Of a stretch of 42,184 bases of DNA, positions 19,024 to 26,366 are shown piece by piece. Numbering within the stretch: position 1 is the stretch's first letter; every line of letters begins with the position of its first letter. The notes below the pieces were generated by a model, which saw only the letters and a list, made by a program, of their open reading frames with translations, made no database searches and was not told where the DNA came from. The DNA comes from Campylobacterales bacterium. GTDB lineage: Bacteria; Campylobacterota; Campylobacteria; Campylobacterales; JALSKU01. Location: contig JALUBK010000002.1 of assembly GCA_027044945.1 (NCBI GenBank), positions 1 through 42,184 on the forward strand. Reading direction: 5' to 3'. Position numbers and translations under genes: made by a program.

Positions 19024-20346
19024 TTATTTAAATATTGAAAGCAACACACCAGCTGCTACCGCCGACCCTATAACACCAGCAACATTTGGACCCATAGCAT
19101 GCATCAAAAGAAAATTTGATCTGTTTTCTTCCATGCCGACTTTATTTGAAACTCTTGCGGCCATTGGCACAGCACTAACTCCTGCCGATCCGATTAAAGG
19201 ATTTATTGGATCTTTAGAAAATTTATTCATAATTTTTGCCATAAGAACTCCAGAAGCAGTTCCTATCGCAAAAGCGACAAGGCCAATAGCTAAAATACCC
19301 AAAGTATCAGGGATTAAAAATTTCTCTGCGGCAAGTTTTGAACCAACACCTAGACCCAAAAATATTGTTACTATGTTTATTAACGAATTTTGCATTGTAT
19401 TTGAAAGTCTATCAACAACTCCTGAAACTTTTGCAAAATTTCCAAAAGTTAAGGCTCCTATAAGAGGAGTAGATTCAGGAAGTATTAAGATAGAAAGCAT
19501 CAAAACAGTCAAAGGAAATATTAATTTTTCAAGTTTGCTCACTTTTCTTAATTGCTTCATTTGTATTTGTCGTTCCTCTTTTGTTGTAAAAAATCTCATA
19601 ATAGGAGGTTGTATAATAGGCACCAATGCCATATATGAATATGCCGCAACAGCAATTGCTCCCATCAAATCAGGAGATAATTTTGATGCAACAAAGATTG
19701 ATGTTGGACCATCAGCTCCGCCAATAATTGAAATAGCTGAAGCATCTTTTAAAGAAAAATGAAAAAATGAAGTATATTGTGTCAATAAAAGTGCTCCTAT
19801 AAGAGATCCAAATATACCAAATTGTGCTGCAGCTCCCAAAAGAGCGGTTTTTGGATTGGCTATAAGAGGACCAAAGTCAGTCATAGCTCCTACACCCATA
19901 AAAATTATCAACGGAAAAAGTTCATTTTTTATACCAGCATCAAACAATACTCCTATAAAACCACCATGTCCAATAATATTAGCTATTGGAATATTTGCCA
20001 ATAATCCTCCAAAAGCTATAGGCAAAAGCAGTAAAGGTTCAAAATTTTTCGCAATAGCTAAATAAAACAAAATAAATACGATAAATATCATAATTACCCT
20101 GCCCCAGCTTTGTGAAAATTTGCTAAGAGGTTCTCCTAAAGCATTTTTGACACCTTTTTTTGGGTTTAAAACCGAATATATACCAGTAGTTTTATAAAAA
20201 TTTTTAAACATTTGGGTTATGGTAACAGATTTATATTTTTTGGAATAATGCTTTGTTTGTTTAATATTTTTATTTTCTGATGCAAAAAGACTTACCGAAG
20301 TGCACAAAAATGTTACAATGAAAAATAGTTGCAATAATCGTTTCAT
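19024..20346 (-). CDS. oadB: Na+-pumping oxaloacetate decarboxylase, beta subunit
   Basis: OadB is the membrane subunit that decarboxylates carboxybiotin and moves Na+ outwards. The 440-residue protein has an N-terminal hydrophobic start ([22 protein letters not shown]) resembling a signal sequence and about 55 polar residues before the conserved membrane core, longer at the N-terminus than the classical enterobacterial subunit. Key motifs are intact: [16 protein letters not shown] (Asp157, matching the essential Asp203 of the Klebsiella enzyme), [18 protein letters not shown] and [20 protein letters not shown]. The gene follows oadA by 13 bp. Alternative: the same fold serves methylmalonyl-CoA and glutaconyl-CoA decarboxylases, but the OadA partner here has the oxaloacetate/pyruvate-type carboxyltransferase. 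Confidence 0.92.
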   Translation of the reverse strand: MKRLLQLFFIVTFLCTSVSLFASENKNIKQTKHYSKKYKSVTITQMFKNFYKTTGIYSVLNPKKGVKNALGEPLSKFSQSWGRVIMIFIVFILFYLAIAKNFEPLLLLPIAFGGLLANIPIANIIGHGGFIGVLFDAGIKNELFPLIIFMGVGAMTDFGPLIANPKTALLGAAAQFGIFGSLIGALLLTQYTSFFHFSLKDASAISIIGGADGPTSIFVASKLSPDLMGAIAVAAYSYMALVPIIQPPIMRFFTTKEERQIQMKQLRKVSKLEKLIFPLTVLMLSILILPESTPLIGALTFGNFAKVSGVVDRLSNTMQNSLINIVTIFLGLGVGSKLAAEKFLIPDTLGILAIGLVAFAIGTASGVLMAKIMNKFSKDPINPLIGSAGVSAVPMAARVSNKVGMEENRSNFLLMHAMGPNVAGVIGSAVAAGVLLSIFK

Positions 20347-20359
20347 TTTTTTCTTTTTC

Positions 20360-22162
20360 CTACATTATAAATAAAAGTTGACCATTTTCTACACTATCTC
20401 CTGGTGAAACTTCTATAGATAAAATAGTGCCATTACTCGGAGCTACGATTTCAATCTCCATTTTCATAGCTTCCAAAATCAAAACAACATCACCTTTTTT
20501 AACATTGTCTCCTACATTTGCAATGATTTTAAATACATTTCCAGGCAATGAAGCAAAAACTTCTTCTCCTTCAAAAGATTTTATATCAGTAGGCTTAGAT
20601 ATAATTTCTTCTTTTTTAGGAGAAATAGAAATATTTTCATTTTTTCCTTCAATAACATCCACATTATATTTTTTACCATTTACAACGACAGTGTAATTTT
20701 CACTCATCTCATTTTTATCTTTTTTTAATTTAGTTTGGTTCGAATCATTCATTTGAGATATTTTTCTTACATTTATTTTTCCATTATCTTTTAAATACTG
20801 AATTCCTTTTTCTTTACAGGTCGCGACTATAAAAATATTTTCTTCACTTGTTTCAAGATTTTCTTTTTCAAGTATTTCAATAAAATGTTTTTTTGATTTT
20901 TTAGGATCTTCATTTGCAAGTTCAAGTGCTGTTTTTGTAGTTGGTTCCAATTTTAATTGTTCACTTGCAAGTTTTATGATTGTATCATCTGGTTTTGATG
21001 GAGTTTTACCAAAATATCCGAGCACCATTTTGCCATATCCATCAGCTATTTTTTTCCAAGGACCAAACATGACATTGTTAAAAGCTTGTTGAAAATAAAA
21101 TTGACTTACAGGAGTAACACTGGTGCCATATCCACCTTTTTCTACAACTTCCCTCATAGCATTTATAACTTCTGGAAATTTATCCAATATATTATTGTCT
21201 CTCATCATTTGAGTATTAGCTGTCAAAGCACCTCCAGGCATAGGAGAAAAAGGAATAATAGATGAAACTGCCATAGCTTCAGGTGGCACAAAATAATCTT
21301 TAAGTTCATTTTTTAAAAAAGTCTCATATTTTAAAATTTTTTCCACATTCAAATCACCAAGATCATATTTTGTTCCTTTTGTTGCATGCAATAAAGTCAA
21401 TATATCAGGTTGAGAAGTTCCTCCACTAACAGGACTGGCGGCCAAATCAATACCATCCACACCTGCATCTAAAGCCGCAAGATAAGAAGCCACACTAACT
21501 CCAGCTGTTTCGTGTGTATGAAGTCTTACATGAATATTTTCAGGCAACAGAGTTTTTGCCATTTTTATAGTTTCATATACTTTATTTGGATTTGAAGTTC
21601 CGCTTGCATCTTTAAAACAAACACTATCATATTCTATTCCACTATCAAGAATCTTTCTTAATACATTCTCGTAAAACTTTACATCATGCGCTCCAAAACA
21701 TCTCGGTGGTAATTCCATCATAGTAACAACAATTTCATGTTTTAAGCCATATTTTTTTATACACTCTCCACTATATTTCAAATTTTCAATATCATTTAAA
21801 GCATCAAAATTTCTAATAGTCGTAGTTCCATGTTTTTTAAATAATTTTGCATGCAGATCAATTATTTCAGAACTTGCAGTATCGAGCATAACAGTATTTA
21901 CACCTCTGGATAAAGTTTGCAAATTTGCTTCTTTTCCTACAACTTCTCTAAATTTATCCATTACATCAAAAGCATTCTCGTTCAAATAGAAAAAAAGAGA
22001 TTGAAATCTTGCTCCACCGCCAAATTCAAAATGACTAATACCTGCTTCTTTTGCAACCGATACCGCTTTTATAAAATCTTTCACCAACACTCTACCGCCA
22101 AATACAGATTGAAAACCATCTCTAAAAGTTGTATCCATTATATCTATTAATTTTTTAGCCAT
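20360..22162 (-). CDS. oadA: Oxaloacetate decarboxylase alpha subunit / pyruvate carboxylase B-type biotin carboxyltransferase
   Basis: This 600-residue protein moves CO2 between oxaloacetate/pyruvate and its own biotin. The N-terminal HMGL-like barrel has the metal ligands Asp10 ([11 protein letters not shown]), His215 and His217 (RLHTHETAG) and the active-site Lys184 (FKDASG). A conserved carboxyltransferase domain follows (to about 470), then a linker and a C-terminal biotinyl domain with Lys567 in EAMKMEIE. The same architecture is used by PycB of two-subunit pyruvate carboxylases, the name usual in Campylobacter. I prefer OadA because oadG lies 9 bp upstream and oadB 13 bp downstream. 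It could also serve a PycA subunit encoded elsewhere. Start ATG is well placed. Confidence 0.94.
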   Translation of the reverse strand: MAKKLIDIMDTTFRDGFQSVFGGRVLVKDFIKAVSVAKEAGISHFEFGGGARFQSLFFYLNENAFDVMDKFREVVGKEANLQTLSRGVNTVMLDTASSEIIDLHAKLFKKHGTTTIRNFDALNDIENLKYSGECIKKYGLKHEIVVTMMELPPRCFGAHDVKFYENVLRKILDSGIEYDSVCFKDASGTSNPNKVYETIKMAKTLLPENIHVRLHTHETAGVSVASYLAALDAGVDGIDLAASPVSGGTSQPDILTLLHATKGTKYDLGDLNVEKILKYETFLKNELKDYFVPPEAMAVSSIIPFSPMPGGALTANTQMMRDNNILDKFPEVINAMREVVEKGGYGTSVTPVSQFYFQQAFNNVMFGPWKKIADGYGKMVLGYFGKTPSKPDDTIIKLASEQLKLEPTTKTALELANEDPKKSKKHFIEILEKENLETSEENIFIVATCKEKGIQYLKDNGKINVRKISQMNDSNQTKLKKDKNEMSENYTVVVNGKKYNVDVIEGKNENISISPKKEEIISKPTDIKSFEGEEVFASLPGNVFKIIANVGDNVKKGDVVLILEAMKMEIEIVAPSNGTILSIEVSPGDSVENGQLLFIM

Positions 22163-22171
22163 AAAGTTTTC

Positions 22172-22405
22172 CTACTTTTTTCTATATTCTGTTATTGCAG
22201 CTGTTATCACGGCTATAATTTCATCATTATTATTTATATTTTTATTACTTAAAGAAAGCGAAGTTTGATTGTTTTTAGAAAAATATTTTTTAATTATTTT
22301 AGATTCTAATTTTAAAATTATCACCATCAAATACAAAAAGAGGTATACAGTCGTCATGCCTAAAATTAAAAATTTTAATCCCTCTCCTATCAGACTTGTT
22401 TCCAT
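22172..22405 (-). CDS. oadG: Oxaloacetate decarboxylase gamma subunit
   Basis: The 77-residue protein has one membrane helix (about 10-30: LKFLILGMTTVYLFLYLMVIIL) followed by a polar, Asn-rich stretch and the C-terminal end DEIIAVITAAITEYRKK. OadG anchors the alpha subunit to the membrane and binds Zn in classical systems through C-terminal residues; the AVITAAI-x-YR ending is the family's usual close. Identification rests on size, topology, this C-terminus and the position directly upstream of oadA. It is first in oadG-oadA-oadB-pckA-argH, with a candidate promoter 51 bp upstream. Confidence 0.87.
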   Translation of the reverse strand: METSLIGEGLKFLILGMTTVYLFLYLMVIILKLESKIIKKYFSKNNQTSLSLSNKNINNNDEIIAVITAAITEYRKK

Positions 22406-22432
22406 AGTTTTTATCCTTCATTATATTGTCAC

Positions 22433-22461
22433 CAGTTTGTAACTGAAATTCTAACATTATA
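22433..22461 (-). promoter_or_regulatory. Candidate promoter (-10 TATAAT) and short inverted repeat before oadG
   Basis: On the minus strand TATAAT (22456-22461) lies in GAATATAATGTTAG, with only T-rich DNA at the -35 position. Downstream of it, CAGTT-ACA-AACTG (22433-22445) is a short inverted repeat that would fall just after the transcription start and could be an operator. No -35 match and no known regulator motif is seen. Confidence 0.35.
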
Positions 22462-22493
22462 TTCATTAAATAAAAGTTTAAAAATAGTATTTT

Positions 22494-22847
22494 TTAGTTT
22501 TTTATTTTTAATTTTCCAAAAACTTTATATTTGTTCCAATATATATCAATAGCTTTTTTCAATTCTTTGTTGCTTAATTTTGATGGCATTTTGATACCAT
22601 ATCTATTGATATAACCTTTTGGCATTATTGTTTTATAGTATGATGGATGTTTTAAATAATCATAAAGAGATTTTTCTACCATTCTTTTGCTACTATATTT
22701 TAAAAGATACGCATAAAATAATTTATCAAGAGTAACTGCTTGATTTTTATGACATTTTACACAATTTCTTTGATAAATGTTTTTTTTTGCCATTAAAGAT
22801 GAAGCAAAAATAATAAACAAAAATAATAAACATATTTTTTTTACCAT
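22494..22847 (-). CDS. Small exported c-type cytochrome
   Basis: This 117-residue protein has a signal peptide (about 1-20, ending SSLMA) and a single haem-binding motif CVKCH (Cys29, Cys32, His33) immediately after the mature start. Downstream, ITIMPKGYINRYGIKMPSKLSNKEL offers methionines for an axial ligand. The small size and KLSNKELKKAIDIYW helix fit a class I monohaem cytochrome in the periplasm. Its ATG overlaps the histidine-kinase stop by seven bases, so it is the last gene of the DUF1104-RR-HK-cytochrome operon. Its role may be electron transfer, or redox signalling to the kinase; the sequence does not decide. Confidence 0.85.
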   Translation of the reverse strand: MVKKICLLFLFIIFASSLMAKKNIYQRNCVKCHKNQAVTLDKLFYAYLLKYSSKRMVEKSLYDYLKHPSYYKTIMPKGYINRYGIKMPSKLSNKELKKAIDIYWNKYKVFGKLKIKN

Positions 22848-23995
22848 TTTACAATAACCTTTGTAAATTTATCCTTTTCTGATTGAACATCAATAATCAA
22901 ATTGTATTCTTTTGCAATCATTGCGACTATATTCAACCCTATTCCAAAACCACCTGAAACTTCATTAAATCTTTTATATCTATCAAATATTTGATTGATT
23001 TTATCTTTTGGTATCCCTATACCATTATCTTTTACAGATAAAAATTTATTTTTAAGTTTTATTTCTATTTTACCATTTATTTTATTATATTTAATAGCAT
23101 TAGAGATAAGATTATCAATTAATTTTATAATTTTATTTTTATCAATATAAAGATATATGTTATCTTCTATATCTAAAATGAAATCTATTTTTTTCGATTT
23201 TGCTATTATCTTAAAATATTCACATCTATTTTTCAAAATATTTGATATATTTATTTTCTCATTAAAAGTTTGTATTTTATGATTTAAAGTAAGATATGTT
23301 AAATCTTGATAAATATTTGATATAGTTCTAGCAGCTATATCTATTCTTTCTATTTTCCTCACCGTTTTTATATCAACTCTTTTTTTATCTACTGTTTCAA
23401 TATTTGCCAAAATTGCACTAATTGGAGTATTTAATTCATGTGTCGTATCTTTTATAAATCTATCGAGTAAAATAATAAAATCTCTCATAGGTTTTAAAAA
23501 AAGTTTCATTAAAAAAAATCCTATAATGATGACAAAAATAAAAAAAGGTACACCAAATAATATAATTTGTTTCAGAAATAATTTAAACCATTTTCTATTA
23601 TCTTTTATCTCAAAAACAACATATTTTGCACCTAAATAATAAGCTTCTGGTTCTTTTATGTATTGGATTTGATCACCTTTCTCATATATCACTTTATCCA
23701 AATCTGGTTTTTGTTTCAATAAAGAAAATATTTTTATTTTATCACTATCATAAATACCTGTTCTTATATTTTTATTGGTTGGATATATATGAGTTTTGGA
23801 AAAATTTCTATGCAGTATTTTTAATTTTTCTATAAAAGTTTTGGAATAATTTTGCAAAAATTCTCTCTCTTTTTGAAGCATTAAATCTTTTTTAAAATGA
23901 TAATACAATAATGTTGTAAAAACAGCTATAACTAAAGATAAAAAAATATAAAGCAATAAAAAAGAAATTAAACTTTTCTTTTCACTTTGTAACAA
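22841..23995 (-). CDS. Two-component sensor histidine kinase
   Basis: The 384-residue protein has TM1 (about 9-32), a periplasmic segment of about 110 residues and TM2 (about 144-166). Almost directly after it comes the dimerisation/phosphoacceptor helix with His186 in FIKDTTHELNTPISAIL. No full HAMP domain fits between TM2 and this helix, which is unusual. The ATPase domain has N-box NLISNAIKYNKI, G1 VKDNGIGIP and G2 GGFGIGLNIV. The start is TTG, 7 nt after GGGA, overlapping the end of the response-regulator gene by 14 bases; no ATG is available in frame. It presumably phosphorylates the upstream regulator. The periplasmic sensor part has no recognised domain, so the signal is unknown. Confidence 0.92.
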   Translation of the reverse strand: MLQSEKKSLISFLLLYIFLSLVIAVFTTLLYYHFKKDLMLQKEREFLQNYSKTFIEKLKILHRNFSKTHIYPTNKNIRTGIYDSDKIKIFSLLKQKPDLDKVIYEKGDQIQYIKEPEAYYLGAKYVVFEIKDNRKWFKLFLKQIILFGVPFFIFVIIIGFFLMKLFLKPMRDFIILLDRFIKDTTHELNTPISAILANIETVDKKRVDIKTVRKIERIDIAARTISNIYQDLTYLTLNHKIQTFNEKINISNILKNRCEYFKIIAKSKKIDFILDIEDNIYLYIDKNKIIKLIDNLISNAIKYNKINGKIEIKLKNKFLSVKDNGIGIPKDKINQIFDRYKRFNEVSGGFGIGLNIVAMIAKEYNLIIDVQSEKDKFTKVIVKW

Positions 23996-24656
23996 GCCTA
24001 TATCCCAATTTTTTAATACTTAATATGCTATCTTTGCCCAAAATTTTTCTAAGATTTTTTATATAAGCTCTTAATGAATTATCACTATAAGTTTCGCCAT
24101 ACTCCCATAAAGTATTATAAATATTGTCATGCGAAAGTATTTTGTTTTGGTTTTGTAAAAAAAGTTTTAAAAGTTTATTTTCTTTATTGCTTAATTTGAT
24201 TATTTTTTTATCTTTAATTATTTCATTTGTATCAACTTTATAATAACAATTTTCATTGAATTTTATAATATTTTCTTTTTTGTGGAAAAAACTTCTTTTT
24301 AATATTGTTTGCACCCTTAAAAGTAATTCTTTTAAAGCAAAGGGTTTGCGTATATAATCATCACAGCCACTTTTAAAACCATTTGTCAAATCGTCAGTAG
24401 AATTTAAAGAAGTAATAAAAATAGCTGGTGTTTCATTTCCATTTGCTCTTATTTTTTTCAAAAGTTCAAAACCGTTTATCCCTGGAACATTAACATCTAA
24501 AAGAAGAATATCAAAATTATTTTCATATATCACATCTTCTGCACTCAATCCATCATAAGCACAAACAACTTTAAAATCATTATCGTTTAAAAATTCTTCA
24601 ATAGTTTCGCTTAAATTTATATCATCTTCTAATAATAATATTTTATTATTTTGCAT
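23982..24656 (-). CDS. OmpR/PhoB-family response regulator
   Basis: The 224-residue protein has an N-terminal receiver with the acidic pair Asp11/Asp12, phosphoacceptor Asp54 (DILLLDVNVPG), the Thr/Ser switch in FITSL and the conserved Lys in IRKPFALKELLLRV. A C-terminal winged helix (about 130-224) has NKENKLLKLFLQN, the recognition helix SDNSLRAYIKNLRKIL and the wing IKKLGYRLV. It is therefore a DNA-binding transcriptional regulator. It overlaps the DUF1104 gene by 11 bases and the kinase by 14. The inverted repeat over the operon promoter (24894-24923) is a candidate site for autoregulation. Confidence 0.93.
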   Translation of the reverse strand: MQNNKILLLEDDINLSETIEEFLNDNDFKVVCAYDGLSAEDVIYENNFDILLLDVNVPGINGFELLKKIRANGNETPAIFITSLNSTDDLTNGFKSGCDDYIRKPFALKELLLRVQTILKRSFFHKKENIIKFNENCYYKVDTNEIIKDKKIIKLSNKENKLLKLFLQNQNKILSHDNIYNTLWEYGETYSDNSLRAYIKNLRKILGKDSILSIKKLGYRLVTK

Positions 24657-24879
24657 TTTGTTTTTTCAATAGTTTTAAGTTCAATTCATACTCTTTTTTC
24701 TCTTTTTTACTCATCTCTTTTATTCGATTTTTCAACTCTTTCAAAATAGAATTTTTATCTTTTTTAATAATTGTATAATTCATAATAGCTAAAAGTTCTT
24801 GTGTGCTCATAGCACTATAATCAAAATTTGCACCCAATAAAAAAAGAGGGACAATCAAAATAAGCAAAATTATTTTCAT
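24646..24879 (-). CDS. Small exported DUF1104-like protein
   Basis: This 77-residue protein has a signal peptide (about 1-17, LLILIVPLFLLGA). The short mature part reads NFDYSAMSTQELLAIMNYT, then Lys/Glu-rich helices ending ELNLKLLKKQNAK. The SxMSTxELLAxM stretch is what I associate with DUF1104, a family of small periplasmic proteins found in Campylobacter and Helicobacter with no assigned function. It is the first gene of the operon, and its end overlaps the response regulator by 11 bases. Its place before a sensor kinase suggests an accessory periplasmic component, such as a signal-binding or target protein; that is inference. Confidence 0.72.
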   Translation of the reverse strand: MKIILLILIVPLFLLGANFDYSAMSTQELLAIMNYTIIKKDKNSILKELKNRIKEMSKKEKKEYELNLKLLKKQNAK

Positions 24880-24893
24880 TTGTAATTTCCTGT

Positions 24894-24923
24894 GATAGTC
24901 TTTGATTTAATTCAAAGATTATC
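24894..24923 (-). promoter_or_regulatory. Inverted repeat, candidate operator of the DUF1104-RR-HK-cytochrome operon
   Basis: Twelve-base arms (GATAATCTTTGA and TCAAAGACTATC on the minus strand) flank a 6-base spacer, with one mismatch. The left arm includes the candidate -10 box, so a bound protein would block transcription. No U-run follows, which argues against a terminator for hspR. Confidence 0.5.
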
Positions 24924-24947
24924 AAAAAATTGTTTATTAATTGTGAA
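24918..24947 (-). promoter_or_regulatory. Candidate sigma-70 promoter for the DUF1104 operon
   Basis: On the minus strand TTCACA (24942-24947), 18 bases, GATAAT (24918-24923). Each hexamer matches consensus at five of six positions. The start point would fall inside the inverted repeat, about 30 bases before the ATG. Confidence 0.45.
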
Positions 24948-24955
24948 TAATATTT

Positions 24956-25330
24956 TTATTCTCCAAAAAGAATAACATCATAAATATGCTTCTTCTTGAT
25001 AAGATTTTTATTTTCATCAATTGTGCCTTTTTTTCTCAAAATTGACAATTCTTTTCTCATCTGTTCAATCTCTTTTTCCATTTCATCAATTTGTGTTTTA
25101 AATTGCAAAACTATATCAACTCCTGCTAAATTAACCCCCAAATCTCTTGTCAATCTTAATATCATTTTTATTTTATCTATATCTTTTTGAGAATAAAGTC
25201 TCATTCTACCCTCAGTTCGAGAAGGTTCAATAAGTCCTTCTCGCTCATATTGTCTTAATGTTTGTGGATGAATTGATAAAACTTTTGCAACAACACTTAT
25301 TAAATAAACTGGTTCTTCATATCCATGCAT
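24956..25330 (-). CDS. hspR: MerR-family heat-shock repressor HspR
   Basis: HspR represses chaperone genes by binding HAIR elements. The 124-residue protein begins with a MerR-type winged helix: PVYLISVVAKVLSIHPQTLRQYEREGLIEPSRTEGRMRLYSQKDI is the HspR form, with the IHPQTLRxYE recognition helix and the GRxRLYS wing. A coiled coil follows (about 75-105: TQIDEMEKEIEQMRKEL), then a basic tail. It lies 1 bp behind cbpA, with SD GGAG before its ATG. The HAIR-like site upstream of cbpA implies autoregulation of the pair. In Helicobacter and Campylobacter the gene pair and control are known. Confidence 0.95.
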   Translation of the reverse strand: MHGYEEPVYLISVVAKVLSIHPQTLRQYEREGLIEPSRTEGRMRLYSQKDIDKIKMILRLTRDLGVNLAGVDIVLQFKTQIDEMEKEIEQMRKELSILRKKGTIDENKNLIKKKHIYDVILFGE

Positions 25331-25331
25331 T

Positions 25332-26219
25332 TTATTCTCCTGGCAATTTTTCTTTCATTATTTTTACAAGTTCTTCATCAAGTGTTTCTATTTTTGGTAA
25401 TATAATATTGGCTTTCAAATATAAATCACCTTTAACACCACTTTTTATATCACTAACACCATATCCTTTCAATCTAAATTTTTGATTTTGTTTTGTATTT
25501 TTTCCAATTTTTAAAGTTACATCTTTATAATGAGTTTTGACTTTTATTTTACCACCAAAAAGTGCAGTTTTTAAAGGAATATCAAAATTTTTGAATAAAT
25601 CATTTCCAACTCTTGTATATTCATTACTTGGTGCAATTTCTACAATAATATACAAATTGCCTTTTTTTCCATTATAACTTTTGCCTTTATTTCTGATTCT
25701 AAGCTTTTCTCCATTTTTAATTCCGGCAGGAATTTTTATATTAAAACTTTCTCCATTATAATTAATCGCATGAGAACCGCCAAGCACTGCGACATCAAAA
25801 GGTATAGTTATTTTTGCATTTACATCCAAATTAGGTTCTCTTTTTTGTTGATATCCGCCAAAACCTCCACCAAAACCTTCAAAACCTCCGGCACGACCGC
25901 CAAAACCTTCAAAACCGCCACCGCCAAAAATATTTCTTAATATTTCATCCAAATCTGCATTATTCCCATGCGATGAAGCAAAATCATGGAAGTTTTGCCC
26001 TCCAAATATATCATCACCATGCATATCATATTGTTTTCTCTTTTCTTTATTGCTTAAAATTTCATATGCTGCATTAATCTCTTTAAATTTTTCTTCAGCA
26101 TCTGGACTTTTATTAATATCAGGATGATATTTTCTGGCAAGTCTTCTATAAGCTTTCTTGATTTCTTCGGCAGAGGCATTTTCTTTAATACCTAATGTTT
26201 CATATAGACTTCCGCTCAC
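25332..26219 (-). CDS. cbpA: DnaJ-class co-chaperone CbpA
   Basis: CbpA is a type II J-protein that feeds substrates to DnaK. The 295 residues contain an N-terminal J domain with the HPD motif at 32-34 (KYHPDIN), a Gly/Phe-rich segment (about 90-130) with two GGFEGFGG repeats, and two C-terminal substrate-binding beta domains. The Cys-rich zinc finger of true DnaJ is absent. The start is GTG, 6 nt after AAGGAG, giving [10 protein letters not shown]. It leads the cbpA-hspR operon from a promoter with consensus TTGACA and TATAAT boxes, overlapped by the HAIR-like operator. It is divergent from htrA. Confidence 0.94.
   Translation of the reverse strand: MSGSLYETLGIKENASAEEIKKAYRRLARKYHPDINKSPDAEEKFKEINAAYEILSNKEKRKQYDMHGDDIFGGQNFHDFASSHGNNADLDEILRNIFGGGGFEGFGGRAGGFEGFGGGFGGYQQKREPNLDVNAKITIPFDVAVLGGSHAINYNGESFNIKIPAGIKNGEKLRIRNKGKSYNGKKGNLYIIVEIAPSNEYTRVGNDLFKNFDIPLKTALFGGKIKVKTHYKDVTLKIGKNTKQNQKFRLKGYGVSDIKSGVKGDLYLKANIILPKIETLDEELVKIMKEKLPGE
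25870..25916 (-). repeat. Direct repeat in the Gly/Phe region of cbpA
   Basis: Two identical 17-bp copies (25870-25886 and 25900-25916) with a 30-bp period encode the doubled GFEGFG segments of CbpA. A ten-residue repeat of this kind can expand or contract without changing frame. Confidence 0.7.
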
Positions 26220-26249
26220 TTCCTGCTCCTTACTTATTCTTTTAATGTA

Positions 26250-26279
26250 ATTATATCATAATTCCTTAGTCTATGTCAA
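26250..26279 (-). promoter_or_regulatory. Sigma-70 promoter of cbpA-hspR
   Basis: On the minus strand a perfect TTGACA (26274-26279), an 18-base spacer and a perfect TATAAT (26250-26255) with an upstream TG, as TGATATAAT. The same TGATATAATTAC string occurs at the htpG promoter. This is the strongest promoter sequence in the window. Confidence 0.8.
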
Positions 26280-26284
26280 TCAAG
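26264..26284. promoter_or_regulatory. HAIR-like HspR operator
   Basis: Minus strand CTTGATT-N7-ACTAAGG compared with the HAIR consensus CTTGAGT-N7-ACTCAAG: 11 of 14 positions match and the spacing is exact. It covers the whole -35 box of cbpA-hspR, so bound HspR would block RNA polymerase. It also lies about 25 bp upstream of the putative htrA promoter, so it may influence htrA. Confidence 0.75.
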
Positions 26285-26331
26285 GTTTAGAATTTTTTCC
26301 AATCATTTACTGCTCATTTACAATATTTTAT

Positions 26332-26337
26332 TATACT
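26332..26337 (+). promoter_or_regulatory. Candidate -10 box for htrA
   Basis: TATACT in TTATTATACTTCAC, 29 bases before the htrA ATG. A TTTACTG string begins about 20 bp upstream of it and is a weak -35 candidate. Assigned mainly by position in the divergent gap. Confidence 0.35.
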
Positions 26338-26366
26338 TCACACAAATAAATTTTAAAGGAAAAAAG

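Noticed and set aside
19133-19762. Long open frame (about 209 codons) on the plus strand inside oadB.
   Set aside because: It is antisense to a conserved membrane protein with intact motifs. Hydrophobic codons mirrored on the other strand of AT-rich DNA commonly stay open. No SD or family motif is seen.
22450-22493. A-rich/T-rich symmetrical stretch after the cytochrome c gene, considered as a terminator.
   Set aside because: The best pairing is seven A/T pairs around one base; too weak to call in DNA this AT-rich.
24894-24923. Inverted repeat considered as the terminator of hspR.
   Set aside because: No U-run follows on the minus strand and the repeat overlaps a good -10 box of the next operon, so an operator fits better.
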